From Micromonospora sp. NBC_01813 (GTDB taxonomy: Bacteria; Actinomycetota; Actinomycetes; Mycobacteriales; Micromonosporaceae): DNA of 64,000 bases. Location of the stretch: NCBI RefSeq assembly GCF_035917335.1, contig NZ_CP109067.1, positions 1,304,501 through 1,368,500 on the forward strand, read 5' to 3'. Below the pieces are notes generated by a model. The model saw only the letters and a list, made by a program, of their open reading frames with translations. It was not told the origin of the DNA and ran no database searches. A program made the position numbers and the translations under genes. Positions 52,245 through 60,611 of the stretch are shown piece by piece; position 1 is the stretch's first letter, and every line of letters begins with the position of its first letter.

Positions 52245-53009
52245 ATGACGGTGGAGCACAATCCAGATCCACGGATCAGCCAGGTGGTTGGACGAACCTA
52301 CAAGGCGACCGTCGTGGGCTTGACCGGACGGTCAGCGGCTCCGCATCGTGGGCCGGTGCTTGCCGGAATCGTGCTCGCCGCTGGCGCCGGTCGCCGCTAC
52401 GGCCGGCCCAAGGCCCTGGTCCGCCTGGGTGGGACGCTGCTGGTCGAACGCGCTGCCGCCACCCTGACTGCGGCGGGTTGCCGGCCGGTGGTCGTCGTCG
52501 TGGGTGCCGGGGCCGACCAGGTACGGGCAGCCGCCGACCTGGCCGACGCGACGCTGGTCGACAACCCGGACTGGGCCAGCGGGATGGCGTCGTCGTTGCG
52601 CACCGGGCTGGCGGCGGTAGCGGCCGGACTGGTGGGATCCGAGGCTGCGGCAGCGGCGAGACCGCCCGACGCGGTGGTCGTTCTCCTCGTCGACATGCCG
52701 GGCATCGGTCCGGCAGCGGTGCGTCGGGTCGCCGCCGGTGCCGACCGACGCACGCTCGCCGTCGGTGGGTTCGCGCCGGCGCGTACCGGTCATCCGGTGG
52801 TGCTCGGCCGCGACCACTGGTCGGCGGTTGCGGCCACGGCGACCGGGGACGCCGGTGCCCGCGACTACCTGCGGGCACACGCCGACCAGGTGCGGATCGT
52901 GCCATGCGGCGACGTCGCCGACCCGACCGACCTGGATCGGCCGGCGGACGCGATCGGTTGTCGACTGCCGCAGGCACAGGCCGGCGAGCCGCCGGCGGTG
53001 GCCCGATGA
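52245..53009 (+). CDS. MobA-like nucleotidyltransferase (molybdenum cofactor maturation)
   Basis: A 254-residue protein of the NTP-transferase (MobA/MocA-like) family that probably attaches CMP or GMP to molybdopterin for the xanthine dehydrogenase. The nucleotide loop is LAGIVLAAGAGRRYGRPKAL, followed by VVVVVGAGADQVRAA, NPDWASGMASSLRTGL and VVVLLVDMPGIGP. The first 35 residues before this domain have no family match, so a GTG at 52314 or 52357 may be the true start. It is divergent from the FAD-subunit gene (27 bp apart) and its TGA overlaps the ATG of xdhC. Confidence 0.88.
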   Translation: MTVEHNPDPRISQVVGRTYKATVVGLTGRSAAPHRGPVLAGIVLAAGAGRRYGRPKALVRLGGTLLVERAAATLTAAGCRPVVVVVGAGADQVRAAADLADATLVDNPDWASGMASSLRTGLAAVAAGLVGSEAAAAARPPDAVVVLLVDMPGIGPAAVRRVAAGADRRTLAVGGFAPARTGHPVVLGRDHWSAVAATATGDAGARDYLRAHADQVRIVPCGDVADPTDLDRPADAIGCRLPQAQAGEPPAVAR

Positions 53010-54253
53010 TCACGCCGGTGCTCTCCGAGGCGCTGCGATGGTGGTACGCGGGCGAGTCGGTGGCGCTGGCGACGGTGACCGCGACCACCGGCAGCGCACC
53101 CCGACCCCCGGGCAGCGTCATGCTGGTCGCCCCGGACGGCACGGCGACCGGCAGCGTCTCCGCCGGCTGCGTCGAAGCCGCCGTGTACCAGCTGTGCCGT
53201 CGCGTGCTGGACACCGGCGAGGCGAACCTGTCCCGGTTCGGTGACACCGACGAGGTGTTCGGCCCCGGTCTGACCTGCGGCGGCGAGGTCGAGGTGTACG
53301 TGGAGCGGGTCGACCGGGCCGCCGTGGCGGAGTTCGACCAGCTCTGTGCGCAGGTGCGCGGCGGCAGCCCGGTCGCGGCGGTGACCTGTGTGACCGGCCC
53401 GGCGGTCAGCCGAGGCCGGTGGTTGCTGGTGGACGACGGAGCCGGGGTGCGGGGGACGCTGGGTGACGCCGGGATCGACGCCGTCGCCGCGCGGGCCGGC
53501 CGCGAGCTGCTCGCGGCGGGTCGCACCGGGCTGGTCCGTCCGGTGCCCGGGGTCAGCCTGCTGGTCCGCAGCTTCGTCCCACCGCCACGGATGATCATCT
53601 TCGGTGCGTCGGACTTCACCGCCGCGCTGGCTCGGCAGGGGCGGTTCCTCGGCTACCGGGTGACGGTGTGCGACGCCCGGTCGGTGTTCACCACGGCGCA
53701 GCGGTTTCCCGACGCCGCCGAGGTCGTCGTCGACTGGCCGCACCGCTACCTGGGCACCGAGGTCGACGCCGGCAGGGTGGACCACCGTACGGTGCTCTGC
53801 GTACTCACCCATGATCCGAAGTTCGACGTGCCGCTGCTGCGCCTCGCCCTGGATCTGCCGGTTGCCTACCTGGGCGCGATGGGTTCGCGGCGCAGCACCG
53901 ACGACCGGGTGGCCCAGCTGCGGGCCGTCGGGGTGCCGGCGACCGCACTCGCGCGGTTGTCCGCCCCGATCGGGCTGGACATCGGTGCGCGTACCCCCGA
54001 GGAGACCGCGGTGAGTGTCGCCGCGGAGATCATCGCGGCCGGTGCCGGCCGCCCCGGTGGCCGGCTGACCATCGGCACCGGCTCGATCCACCCCACCAGC
54101 CACACCGCCGCCGCGACCCTGGGCCGGTCAGCCGGCGGTGAGCCGCAACGCGAGGAAGAAGTCCACCCGGTCCTCGAACCGGCCCAGGTCCCGGCCGGTC
54201 AACTGCTCGATCCGGTTGATCCGGTACCGCAGGGTGTTGACGTGCACATGTAG
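53006..54253 (+). CDS. xdhC: XdhC/CoxI-family molybdenum cofactor insertion protein
   Basis: A 415-residue maturation protein that delivers sulfurated molybdenum cofactor to xanthine dehydrogenase. The N-terminal XdhC/CoxI domain has VTATTGSAPRPPGSVMLV, SVSAGCVEAAVYQ and GPGLTCGGEVEV. The C-terminal Rossmann domain has MIIFGASDFTAALARQG, VLTHDPKFDVPLLRLAL and YLGAMGSRRSTDDR followed by IGLDIGARTPEETA. The start overlaps the preceding stop (ATGA). The last 40 residues have no family character and overlap the 3' end of the pucR-like gene on the other strand by 126 bp. Confidence 0.92.
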   Translation: MITPVLSEALRWWYAGESVALATVTATTGSAPRPPGSVMLVAPDGTATGSVSAGCVEAAVYQLCRRVLDTGEANLSRFGDTDEVFGPGLTCGGEVEVYVERVDRAAVAEFDQLCAQVRGGSPVAAVTCVTGPAVSRGRWLLVDDGAGVRGTLGDAGIDAVAARAGRELLAAGRTGLVRPVPGVSLLVRSFVPPPRMIIFGASDFTAALARQGRFLGYRVTVCDARSVFTTAQRFPDAAEVVVDWPHRYLGTEVDAGRVDHRTVLCVLTHDPKFDVPLLRLALDLPVAYLGAMGSRRSTDDRVAQLRAVGVPATALARLSAPIGLDIGARTPEETAVSVAAEIIAAGAGRPGGRLTIGTGSIHPTSHTAAATLGRSAGGEPQREEEVHPVLEPAQVPAGQLLDPVDPVPQGVDVHM

Positions 54254-55681
54254 CCGCTCGGCGCACCGGCTCCACGACCCACCACAGTCGAGGAACTCGG
54301 CAAGGGTACGCAGCAGGTCGGCGCGGTGTGCCCGGTCGTACTCCTCGACCGGGCCGAGCAGCCGGTCGCGGAACCCCTGCCGGGTGCCGACCGGCACCCC
54401 CGCCAGCAGCAGCGAGTGCGACGCCAGCTCCCCGGCGGCGACCACCCGCACCGGCCCCGACCCGGTGCCGGTCGCGGAACGGTGGGCGTGCAGCGCCTCC
54501 TCGACAGCCCCGCTCAGCCCGGGCGCGCCGGCACTCGGAGCGCTGACGCCCAGGGTGAGTCGACCACCGCGCAGCCCGGGCGACATCCGGTCGGCCGCGG
54601 CGAGCAGCGCCGACCCGATCGAGCCGGCCGTCCTCGGTGACACCGCCAGGATGGCGAGTGCCCCGGCGGGCAGCTCCGGCTCCAGCAGGGCGACCGCCCG
54701 GTCCGGCGCCAGCCGGCTGAGGAACTCGTCCACCACCGCCATGGTCAGCGTCCCGGGGGCGCGCAGACCGTCCAGGGTGGCCACGACCGCCACGAAGGTG
54801 GCGTCCGGTTGGAGTCGGGCGGCCAGCAGCGCGGCCCGCAGGCCGGCAAGATCCCCGGGTACGCGAAGTGCCGCCCGCAGTTGCCCGGCCAGTCGCGCCT
54901 CGACCCGGGTGACCTCGTCCAGATGGGCCCGCTCCAGCGCGACCACGCTGGTCAGTTCGTCGACGGTGCCGGGTAACGAGTCCAGATCGCCCCGGCAGGC
55001 CACCAACCAGGCGGCGAGCCGGTGCTCGGCGCGGCCGGGCACCCCGAACACCGAGAACCGTTCGCCGTCGACCGTGACGGTGGCCGGCAGCCGCTGCACG
55101 GTCAGGAAAGCGCGACTGAGCGCTTCGGCGGTCGCGTCGGCCAACTCCGCCGTACCGGCGACGACCCGCCCGCTGGTGGTCAGCGTCCAGCAGTCGGTGC
55201 CGATCGCCCCGGCGACGGTGGGCAGCAGGTCGGTCAGCCGCGCGCCGGCGGCCATCGCCGCGACCAGGCCTCGCTGGCGGCCCAGCACCGCGGCCAGCGC
55301 GCTGGCCCGCTGCGCCCACAACGCCGGGTGTACGTCGTCGATGATGTCGCGGAACGACACGTCGGCCGGCACCTCGAACAGCGGCAGCCGGTGCCGCCGG
55401 CAGGCGGCGATCAGGTCACGCGGCACGCTGCCGTGCAGAGCCTCACCCGCGCCGAGCGCGGTCACCCCGGCGGCCGCCAGCGCCGACACGAACACCTCGG
55501 ACTCGGCCGGGCCGCGATGCCACATCAAACCGGTGAGCACCAGGTCGGCGGTGGCCACGTACCGACCGGGGTTGGGCAGGTCGATGACGTTGACCCGGGC
55601 CACCGTGCGGTCCCGGCCGTCGTCGCCGGTCAGCGGGACCAACTTGAGGTGGGACTTGTCGAGCACGTCGGCCAGCAGCAC
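54128..55681 (-). CDS. PucR-family transcriptional regulator
   Basis: A 517-residue regulator, likely the local activator or repressor of purine catabolism. The N-terminal PUR domain (about 1-120) starts LLADVLDKSHLKLVPLTG and includes ADLVLTGLMWHRGP. A middle GGDEF-like/CdaR-like region follows, and the C-terminal PucR helix-turn-helix (about 455-512) reads LLRTLAEFLDCGGSWSRCAE then LHVHVNTLRYRINRIEQLTG. GGAGG lies upstream of the GTG at 55681. It is divergent from the OHCU-decarboxylase/HIU-hydrolase gene and overlaps xdhC tail to tail. Sitting between the two halves of the locus, it is well placed to control both. Confidence 0.93.
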   Translation of the reverse strand: MLLADVLDKSHLKLVPLTGDDGRDRTVARVNVIDLPNPGRYVATADLVLTGLMWHRGPAESEVFVSALAAAGVTALGAGEALHGSVPRDLIAACRRHRLPLFEVPADVSFRDIIDDVHPALWAQRASALAAVLGRQRGLVAAMAAGARLTDLLPTVAGAIGTDCWTLTTSGRVVAGTAELADATAEALSRAFLTVQRLPATVTVDGERFSVFGVPGRAEHRLAAWLVACRGDLDSLPGTVDELTSVVALERAHLDEVTRVEARLAGQLRAALRVPGDLAGLRAALLAARLQPDATFVAVVATLDGLRAPGTLTMAVVDEFLSRLAPDRAVALLEPELPAGALAILAVSPRTAGSIGSALLAAADRMSPGLRGGRLTLGVSAPSAGAPGLSGAVEEALHAHRSATGTGSGPVRVVAAGELASHSLLLAGVPVGTRQGFRDRLLGPVEEYDRAHRADLLRTLAEFLDCGGSWSRCAERLHVHVNTLRYRINRIEQLTGRDLGRFEDRVDFFLALRLTAG

Positions 55682-55723
55682 GGGGATCGCCTCCGGAGAC
55701 GGTGATTGGATGAACCTCCAAAA

Positions 55724-55752
55724 CCGTACGGCGACGATGTTTCGTCTTTGGT
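55724..55752. promoter_or_regulatory. Candidate operator between the pucR-like and ureide genes
   Basis: The divergent intergenic region holds the palindrome CCGTACGG (55724-55731), an inverted repeat GACGA-TGTT-TCGTC (55733-55746) and CTTTGGT (55746-55752). The last resembles the CNTTGGT core of the Bacillus PucR box. This is a candidate only, based on position and short similarity. Confidence 0.35.
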
Positions 55753-55819
55753 CGCCGCACCGCTATCGGTGGGCTGGTCGCGGCTGCTTGACTGCAGCGC
55801 AGCGAAAGGGGTGCCGGGA

Positions 55820-56749
55820 GTGGATCGCGGACTCGACGTGTTCGACACACTGCCCGCCGACGAGGCGCGCGAACAGTTGCTCAGCTGTTGCGCGGCGCCG
55901 GGCTGGGCCACGGCGGTGACCGCCGGGCGTCCCTATCGCGACCGGGACGCCCTGGCCGCCCAGGCGCGCGAGCAGGTGACGTTGCTGCCCTGGTCGCAGG
56001 TGGCGCAGGCGGTCGCCGCCCATCCCCGGATCGGGCAGCCGCCGGCCGGTGACAGTCGGGAGGCCAGCTGGTCACGGCGGGAGCAGTCGGCGGCGGCCGA
56101 CGGCGGCCGGGCCGCCGCCGACGACACGGCCCGCGCCGAGTTGATCATCTTGAACGAGGCGTACGAGCAGCGCTTCGGCTACCGGTTCCTGATCTTCGCC
56201 AACGGTCGGGGGGCCGCTGAGTTGGCGGCCGCCGCCCGGCAGCGGCTGCGCCACGACGACGACACCGAACGGGCGGTGGTGCGCACCGAACTCGGCGACA
56301 TCGCCGCGCTGCGGGTCGGCCGGCTGCTCGACGACCTCGCCCAAGCGCCAGCCGAGCAGACCCCGGCGGACCCGACACCGGTCGATCCAACATCGGTGGA
56401 TGCGTCGCCGCCCCGGTACGCCCCGCTGTCCACCCACGTGTTGGACACCGCCACCGGGACCCCCGCGCCCGACCTGCCGGTGCGCCTCGACGTGCCCGGC
56501 GGCGACGGGGGCTGGCGCACCGTCGCCGCCGGGCGCACCGACGCCGGCGGGCGGCTGCGCGACTGGGCACCGGCGGACCGGTGGGACACCGGGACGTACC
56601 GGCTGGTGTTCGACGTGACCGACCGGCTCGGCGCCGACGGCTTCTACACCGAGATCCCGGTCGTCTTCACCGTGCACGACACCACCCGGCACCACCACGT
56701 GCCGCTGCTACTGAGCCCGTACGGCTACACCACCTATCGAGGGAGCTGA
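55820..56749 (+). CDS. Fused OHCU decarboxylase and 5-hydroxyisourate hydrolase
   Basis: A 309-residue bifunctional enzyme for the two steps after urate oxidase. The N-terminal OHCU decarboxylase domain (about 1-170) has AHPRIGQPP with the catalytic His and FGYRFLIFANGR. After a Thr/Pro-rich linker the C-terminal transthyretin-like HIU hydrolase (about 195-309) begins LSTHVLDTATGTPAPDLPV and ends in the family tetrapeptide YRGS. The GTG at 55820 follows AAAGGGG at suitable distance; an open frame from a TTG at 55706 lies in the promoter region. The fused order is reversed relative to the reaction order (hydrolase first, decarboxylase second). The gene is 3 bp before the urate oxidase start. 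Confidence 0.93.
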   Translation: MDRGLDVFDTLPADEAREQLLSCCAAPGWATAVTAGRPYRDRDALAAQAREQVTLLPWSQVAQAVAAHPRIGQPPAGDSREASWSRREQSAAADGGRAAADDTARAELIILNEAYEQRFGYRFLIFANGRGAAELAAAARQRLRHDDDTERAVVRTELGDIAALRVGRLLDDLAQAPAEQTPADPTPVDPTSVDASPPRYAPLSTHVLDTATGTPAPDLPVRLDVPGGDGGWRTVAAGRTDAGGRLRDWAPADRWDTGTYRLVFDVTDRLGADGFYTEIPVVFTVHDTTRHHHVPLLLSPYGYTTYRGS

Positions 56750-56752
56750 TTG

Positions 56753-57616
56753 ATGGGGATCGTCCTGGGTCCGAACCGGTACGGCAAGGCGGAAACCCGG
56801 GTGGTCCGGGTCGACCGCGACGGCGACCGGCACACCCTGACCGACCTCAACGTCTCCGTCGCGCTCGCCGGTGACCTCGCCGCCACCCACCTCACCGGCG
56901 ACAACAGCCAGGTGCTGCCCACCGACACGCAGAAGAACACCGTGTACGCGTTCGCCCGCCGGCACGGCATCACCAGCGCAGAGGAGTTCGGCCTGCTGCT
57001 GGCCCGGCACTTCGTCGACAGCCAGCCCAGCATCGACCGCGCCCGGATCGACATCGAGCAGTACGGCTGGCAGCGGCTCGGCCCGCACTCGTTCCAGCGC
57101 GACGGTACGCAGACCCGGACCGCGACCGTGCGCTACGACGGCGACCGGGCCGAGATCGTCGCCGGACTGACCGGGCTGGTGCTGCTCAACTCCACCGACT
57201 CGGAGTTCCGCGGCTTCGTCGTCGACCCGTACACGACGCTGCCGACCGCCGACGACCGGATCCTGGCCACCGCCGTCGACGCCCAGTGGCGCTACGCCGG
57301 CGTCGACCCGGGCGCCGCCGACTGGGACACCGCCCACGCGGCGGTCCGCGACACGCTGGTCGCCGCGTTCGTCGGCACCTACAGCCGGTCGCTGCAGCAG
57401 ACCCTCTACGCGATGGGCGAGCGGGTGCTCACCGACCATCCGCAGGTGGTCGAGGTACGCCTCGTCCTGCCCAACAAGCACCACCTGCTGGTCGACCTGG
57501 GCCCGGTCGGGCTGGACAACCCGAACACCGTGTTCGTCGCCGCCGACCGCCCGTACGGCCTGATCGAAGGCACCGTGCTCCGCGACGACGCGGCACCGGC
57601 GTTGGGCGACTGGTGA
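56753..57616 (+). CDS. Urate oxidase (factor-independent urate hydroxylase)
   Basis: A 287-residue cofactor-free oxidase turning urate, O2 and water into 5-hydroxyisourate and H2O2. The catalytic dyad is K12 (LGPNRYGKAE) and T57 (LPTDTQKNTVYAF); SEFRGFVVDPYTTL and LVLPNKHHLLVDL are conserved active-site regions. Length is normal for the family. The ATG at 56753 is used; a TTG just before it is ignored. The TGA stop overlaps the start of the next gene (TGATG). The product is the substrate of the fused enzyme directly upstream. Confidence 0.95.
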   Translation: MGIVLGPNRYGKAETRVVRVDRDGDRHTLTDLNVSVALAGDLAATHLTGDNSQVLPTDTQKNTVYAFARRHGITSAEEFGLLLARHFVDSQPSIDRARIDIEQYGWQRLGPHSFQRDGTQTRTATVRYDGDRAEIVAGLTGLVLLNSTDSEFRGFVVDPYTTLPTADDRILATAVDAQWRYAGVDPGAADWDTAHAAVRDTLVAAFVGTYSRSLQQTLYAMGERVLTDHPQVVEVRLVLPNKHHLLVDLGPVGLDNPNTVFVAADRPYGLIEGTVLRDDAAPALGDW

Positions 57617-59010
57617 TGCTCGTCGTCACCGGTGCGGCCATCGCCACGGTCGACCCCGCCGGCACCGAACACCGCAGCGGCCACCTCGTCGTCGGCGACG
57701 ACGGCCGGATCGCCGCCGTCGGCCCCGGCGACGTCCCCGCCGGTCTGCTGGAGCAGTTGGCCGGCGGCGACCCCGGCGAGGTCCAACGGGTCGACGGGAC
57801 CGGCTGCCTGGCCACCCCCGGCCTGGTCAACACCCACCACCATCTGTACCAGTGGGCCACCCGGGGGCTCGCCCAGCAGGACACCCTGTTCGGCTGGCTG
57901 ACCACCCTGTATCCGATCTGGTCGCGGATCGACGCCGACACGGTCCACGCCGCCGCGGCCGCCAACCTCGGCTGGCTGGCCCTGTCCGGCTGCACCACCA
58001 GCACCGACCACCACTACGTCTTCCCCCGCGACGGGGGCGACCTGTTCGCCGCCGAGATCGCCGCCGCGCAGCGGATCGGACTGCGGTTCCACCCCTGCCG
58101 TGGCTCGATGGACCTCGGCCGGTCGGCCGGCGGGCTGCCACCGGACTCGACGGTCGAGGACACCGACGCCGCGCTGGCCGCCACCGAGGCCGCCATCGAC
58201 CGCTGGCACGACCCGTCGCCGGAGTCGATGCTGCGGGTCGCCGTCGCGCCCTGCTCACCGTTCTCGGTCACCCCCCGGCTGATGCGCGAGGCCGCCGAGC
58301 TGGCCCGCCGTCGCGGCGTACGGCTGCACACCCACCTCGCCGAGACCGTCGACGAGGAGGAGTACTGCCAGGCCAACCACGGCTGCACCCCGGTGCAGTA
58401 CGCCGAACAGCTCGGCTGGCTCGGCACCGACGTGTGGCTGGCGCACGGCGTACACCTCGACGACGCAGCGGTGGCCCGCCTCGGTGCCACCGGCACCGGC
58501 GTCGCGCACTGTCCCAGCTCTAACGCCCGCCTCGGCGCCGGCACGGCCCGGGTCACCGATCTGCTCGCCGCCGGCGTCCCGGTCGGACTCGGCGTCGACG
58601 GCGCCGCCAGTCAGGAAGCCGGCCACCTCGGCGAAGAGCTGCGTCAGGCGCTGTACGCGGCCCGGCTGCGCGGCGGTCCGGGGGCGTTGTCGGCCCGCGA
58701 CGCACTCGCCATGGGCACCATCGGCGGTGCCCGCTGCCTCGGCCGCGACGCCGAGATCGGCTCCCTGGAGGTCGGCAAACTGGCCGACGTCGCCCTGTGG
58801 CGACTCGACGGACTCGGCCACGCCGGCATCACCGATCCGGTCGCCGCACTGGTGCTCGGCCCGCCCGCCCCGGTGGAGCTGCTGCTGGTCGGTGGCCGCC
58901 CGGTGGTGCGACGGGCCGAGCTGCGTACCGCCGACGCGGTCGAGCTGGCCCGCGAGGCCGCCCGTACCCACGACGCCCTGCTGGCCTCGGCCGGTACCGA
59001 ACAGGAGTGA
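57616..59010 (+). CDS. Amidohydrolase, 8-oxoguanine/guanine deaminase type
   Basis: A 464-residue metal-dependent deaminase of the AtzA/TrzN-like group. Metal and active-site motifs: PGLVNTHHHLYQWATRG, TSTDHHYVFP, RLHTHLAETVDEEEY, HCPSSNARLGAG and GLGVDGAASQEAG. NTHHHLYQ followed by TRG is typical of 8-oxoguanine deaminases, which also act on related purines; in this locus it may convert guanine to xanthine. Its exact substrate is an inference. The ATG overlaps the urate oxidase stop. A longer open frame from 57286 lies inside the urate oxidase gene and is rejected. Confidence 0.9.
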   Translation: MLVVTGAAIATVDPAGTEHRSGHLVVGDDGRIAAVGPGDVPAGLLEQLAGGDPGEVQRVDGTGCLATPGLVNTHHHLYQWATRGLAQQDTLFGWLTTLYPIWSRIDADTVHAAAAANLGWLALSGCTTSTDHHYVFPRDGGDLFAAEIAAAQRIGLRFHPCRGSMDLGRSAGGLPPDSTVEDTDAALAATEAAIDRWHDPSPESMLRVAVAPCSPFSVTPRLMREAAELARRRGVRLHTHLAETVDEEEYCQANHGCTPVQYAEQLGWLGTDVWLAHGVHLDDAAVARLGATGTGVAHCPSSNARLGAGTARVTDLLAAGVPVGLGVDGAASQEAGHLGEELRQALYAARLRGGPGALSARDALAMGTIGGARCLGRDAEIGSLEVGKLADVALWRLDGLGHAGITDPVAALVLGPPAPVELLLVGGRPVVRRAELRTADAVELAREAARTHDALLASAGTEQE

Positions 59011-59015
59011 CCGCT

Positions 59016-60611
59016 ATGTCCCGCACCCAGGTCGACCCGGGCTCGGCCACGGCAGCCGATACCGCAGACGTCCTCACCGTCGACGCGGTCGCCTTCCTCG
59101 CCGACCTGCACAGCCGGTTCGCCGGCCGCCGCGCCGACCTGCTCGCCGCCCGCCGGCGGCGGCGCACCGAGATCGCCCGCACCGGCCGGCTGGACCTGCG
59201 ACCCGACACCGCGCAGGTGCGTGCCGGCGACTGGACCGTCCCGCCGCCCCCGGCCGACCTGGCCGATCGGCGGGTCGAGATCACCGGGCCCACCGAGCGC
59301 AAGATGACCATCAACGCGCTGAACTCCGGTGCCCGGGTCTGGCTGGCCGACCTGGAGGACGCCAACACCCCGCACTGGGCCAACGTCATCGGCGGGCAAC
59401 GCAACCTCGCCGACGCCGTCCGGGGCACCATCGAACTGCGGACCGAGGCCAAGACCTACCGGCTCGGACCCGGGCCCCGCCCGACGATCGTGGTCCGTCC
59501 GCGCGGCTGGCATCTCGACGAACGACATCTCGTCTTCGACGGGGCCCCGGCGGTCGGCGCACTGGTCGACGCCGGGCTCCACCTGTTCCACAACGCCGCC
59601 GAACTGCTGCGCCGGGGCAGCGGGCCCTACCTCTACCTGCCGAAGCTGGAAAGCCACGAGGAAGCGGCGCTGTGGCACGACGTGTTCGCCCACACCGAGT
59701 CCGCTCTCGACCTGCCGACCGGCAGCATCCGGGTGACCGTGCTGATCGAGACGATCACCGCGGCCTTCGAGATGGACGAGATCCTCTGGGCGCTCGGCCC
59801 GTACGCCGCCGGGCTCAACGCCGGCCGGTGGGACTACCTGTTCAGCATCATCAAGAACTTCCGTGACGCCGGTGGGCAGTTCGTCCTGCCGGACCGGTCG
59901 GCGGTCACCATGACCGCGCCGTTCATGCGGGCCTACACCGAACTGCTGGTCGCCACCTGCCATCGGCGGGGCGCGATGGCGATCGGCGGCATGTCGGCGT
60001 TCATCCCCAACCGGCGTGACGCCGAGGCCACCGCCCGTGCCGTCGACCAGGTCCGGGCGGACAAACAGCGCGAGGCCGGCGACGGCTTCGACGGTTCCTG
60101 GGTGGCCCACCCCGACCTGGTACCGGTCTGCCGGGAAGTGTTCGACGAGTTCCTCGGCGAACGGTCCAACCAACTGGACCGGCAGCGGCCCGATGTCGCG
60201 GTCACCGCCGACCAGCTGCTCGACGTCGCCGCCACCGGCGGCGCCGTCACCGAAGCCGGGCTGCGCGGCAACGTCGCCGTCGCGCTGCGCTATCTGGAGG
60301 CCTGGTTGCGTGGCAACGGGGCGGTCGCGATCAACAACCTGATGGAGGACGCGGCCACCGCCGAGATCTCCCGGTCGCAGATCTGGCAATGGATCCACAA
60401 CGGGGTACGCCTGCCCGACGGCACCCCGGTCACCGCCGGCCTGGTGCGGGGCATCGGCGACGCCGAACTAGCCGTAATCCGGGCTTCTTGCACCGAAACG
60501 GACTGGGCGGCCAGCCGTTTCCCGGCCGCCCGGGCGCTCTTCGACGACGTGGCGCTCAGTGACGACTTCGTCGACTTCCTCACTCTGCCGGCGTACCGGC
60601 TGATCGACTGA
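59016..60611 (+). CDS. aceB: Malate synthase A
   Basis: A 531-residue enzyme condensing glyoxylate and acetyl-CoA to malate. Family landmarks: ARVWLADLEDANTPHWANV, IVVRPRGWHLDE, RVTVLIETITAAFEMDEILW, GLNAGRWDYLFSIIKNFRD and RGAMAIGGMSAFIP. AGGAG lies 8 bp before the ATG at 59016. Its place among ureide genes is logical: allantoicase releases ureidoglycolate, whose breakdown gives glyoxylate that this enzyme returns to central metabolism. No isocitrate lyase gene is adjacent, so this copy is probably devoted to purine-derived glyoxylate. The stop overlaps the next ATG. Confidence 0.95.
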   Translation: MSRTQVDPGSATAADTADVLTVDAVAFLADLHSRFAGRRADLLAARRRRRTEIARTGRLDLRPDTAQVRAGDWTVPPPPADLADRRVEITGPTERKMTINALNSGARVWLADLEDANTPHWANVIGGQRNLADAVRGTIELRTEAKTYRLGPGPRPTIVVRPRGWHLDERHLVFDGAPAVGALVDAGLHLFHNAAELLRRGSGPYLYLPKLESHEEAALWHDVFAHTESALDLPTGSIRVTVLIETITAAFEMDEILWALGPYAAGLNAGRWDYLFSIIKNFRDAGGQFVLPDRSAVTMTAPFMRAYTELLVATCHRRGAMAIGGMSAFIPNRRDAEATARAVDQVRADKQREAGDGFDGSWVAHPDLVPVCREVFDEFLGERSNQLDRQRPDVAVTADQLLDVAATGGAVTEAGLRGNVAVALRYLEAWLRGNGAVAINNLMEDAATAEISRSQIWQWIHNGVRLPDGTPVTAGLVRGIGDAELAVIRASCTETDWAASRFPAARALFDDVALSDDFVDFLTLPAYRLID

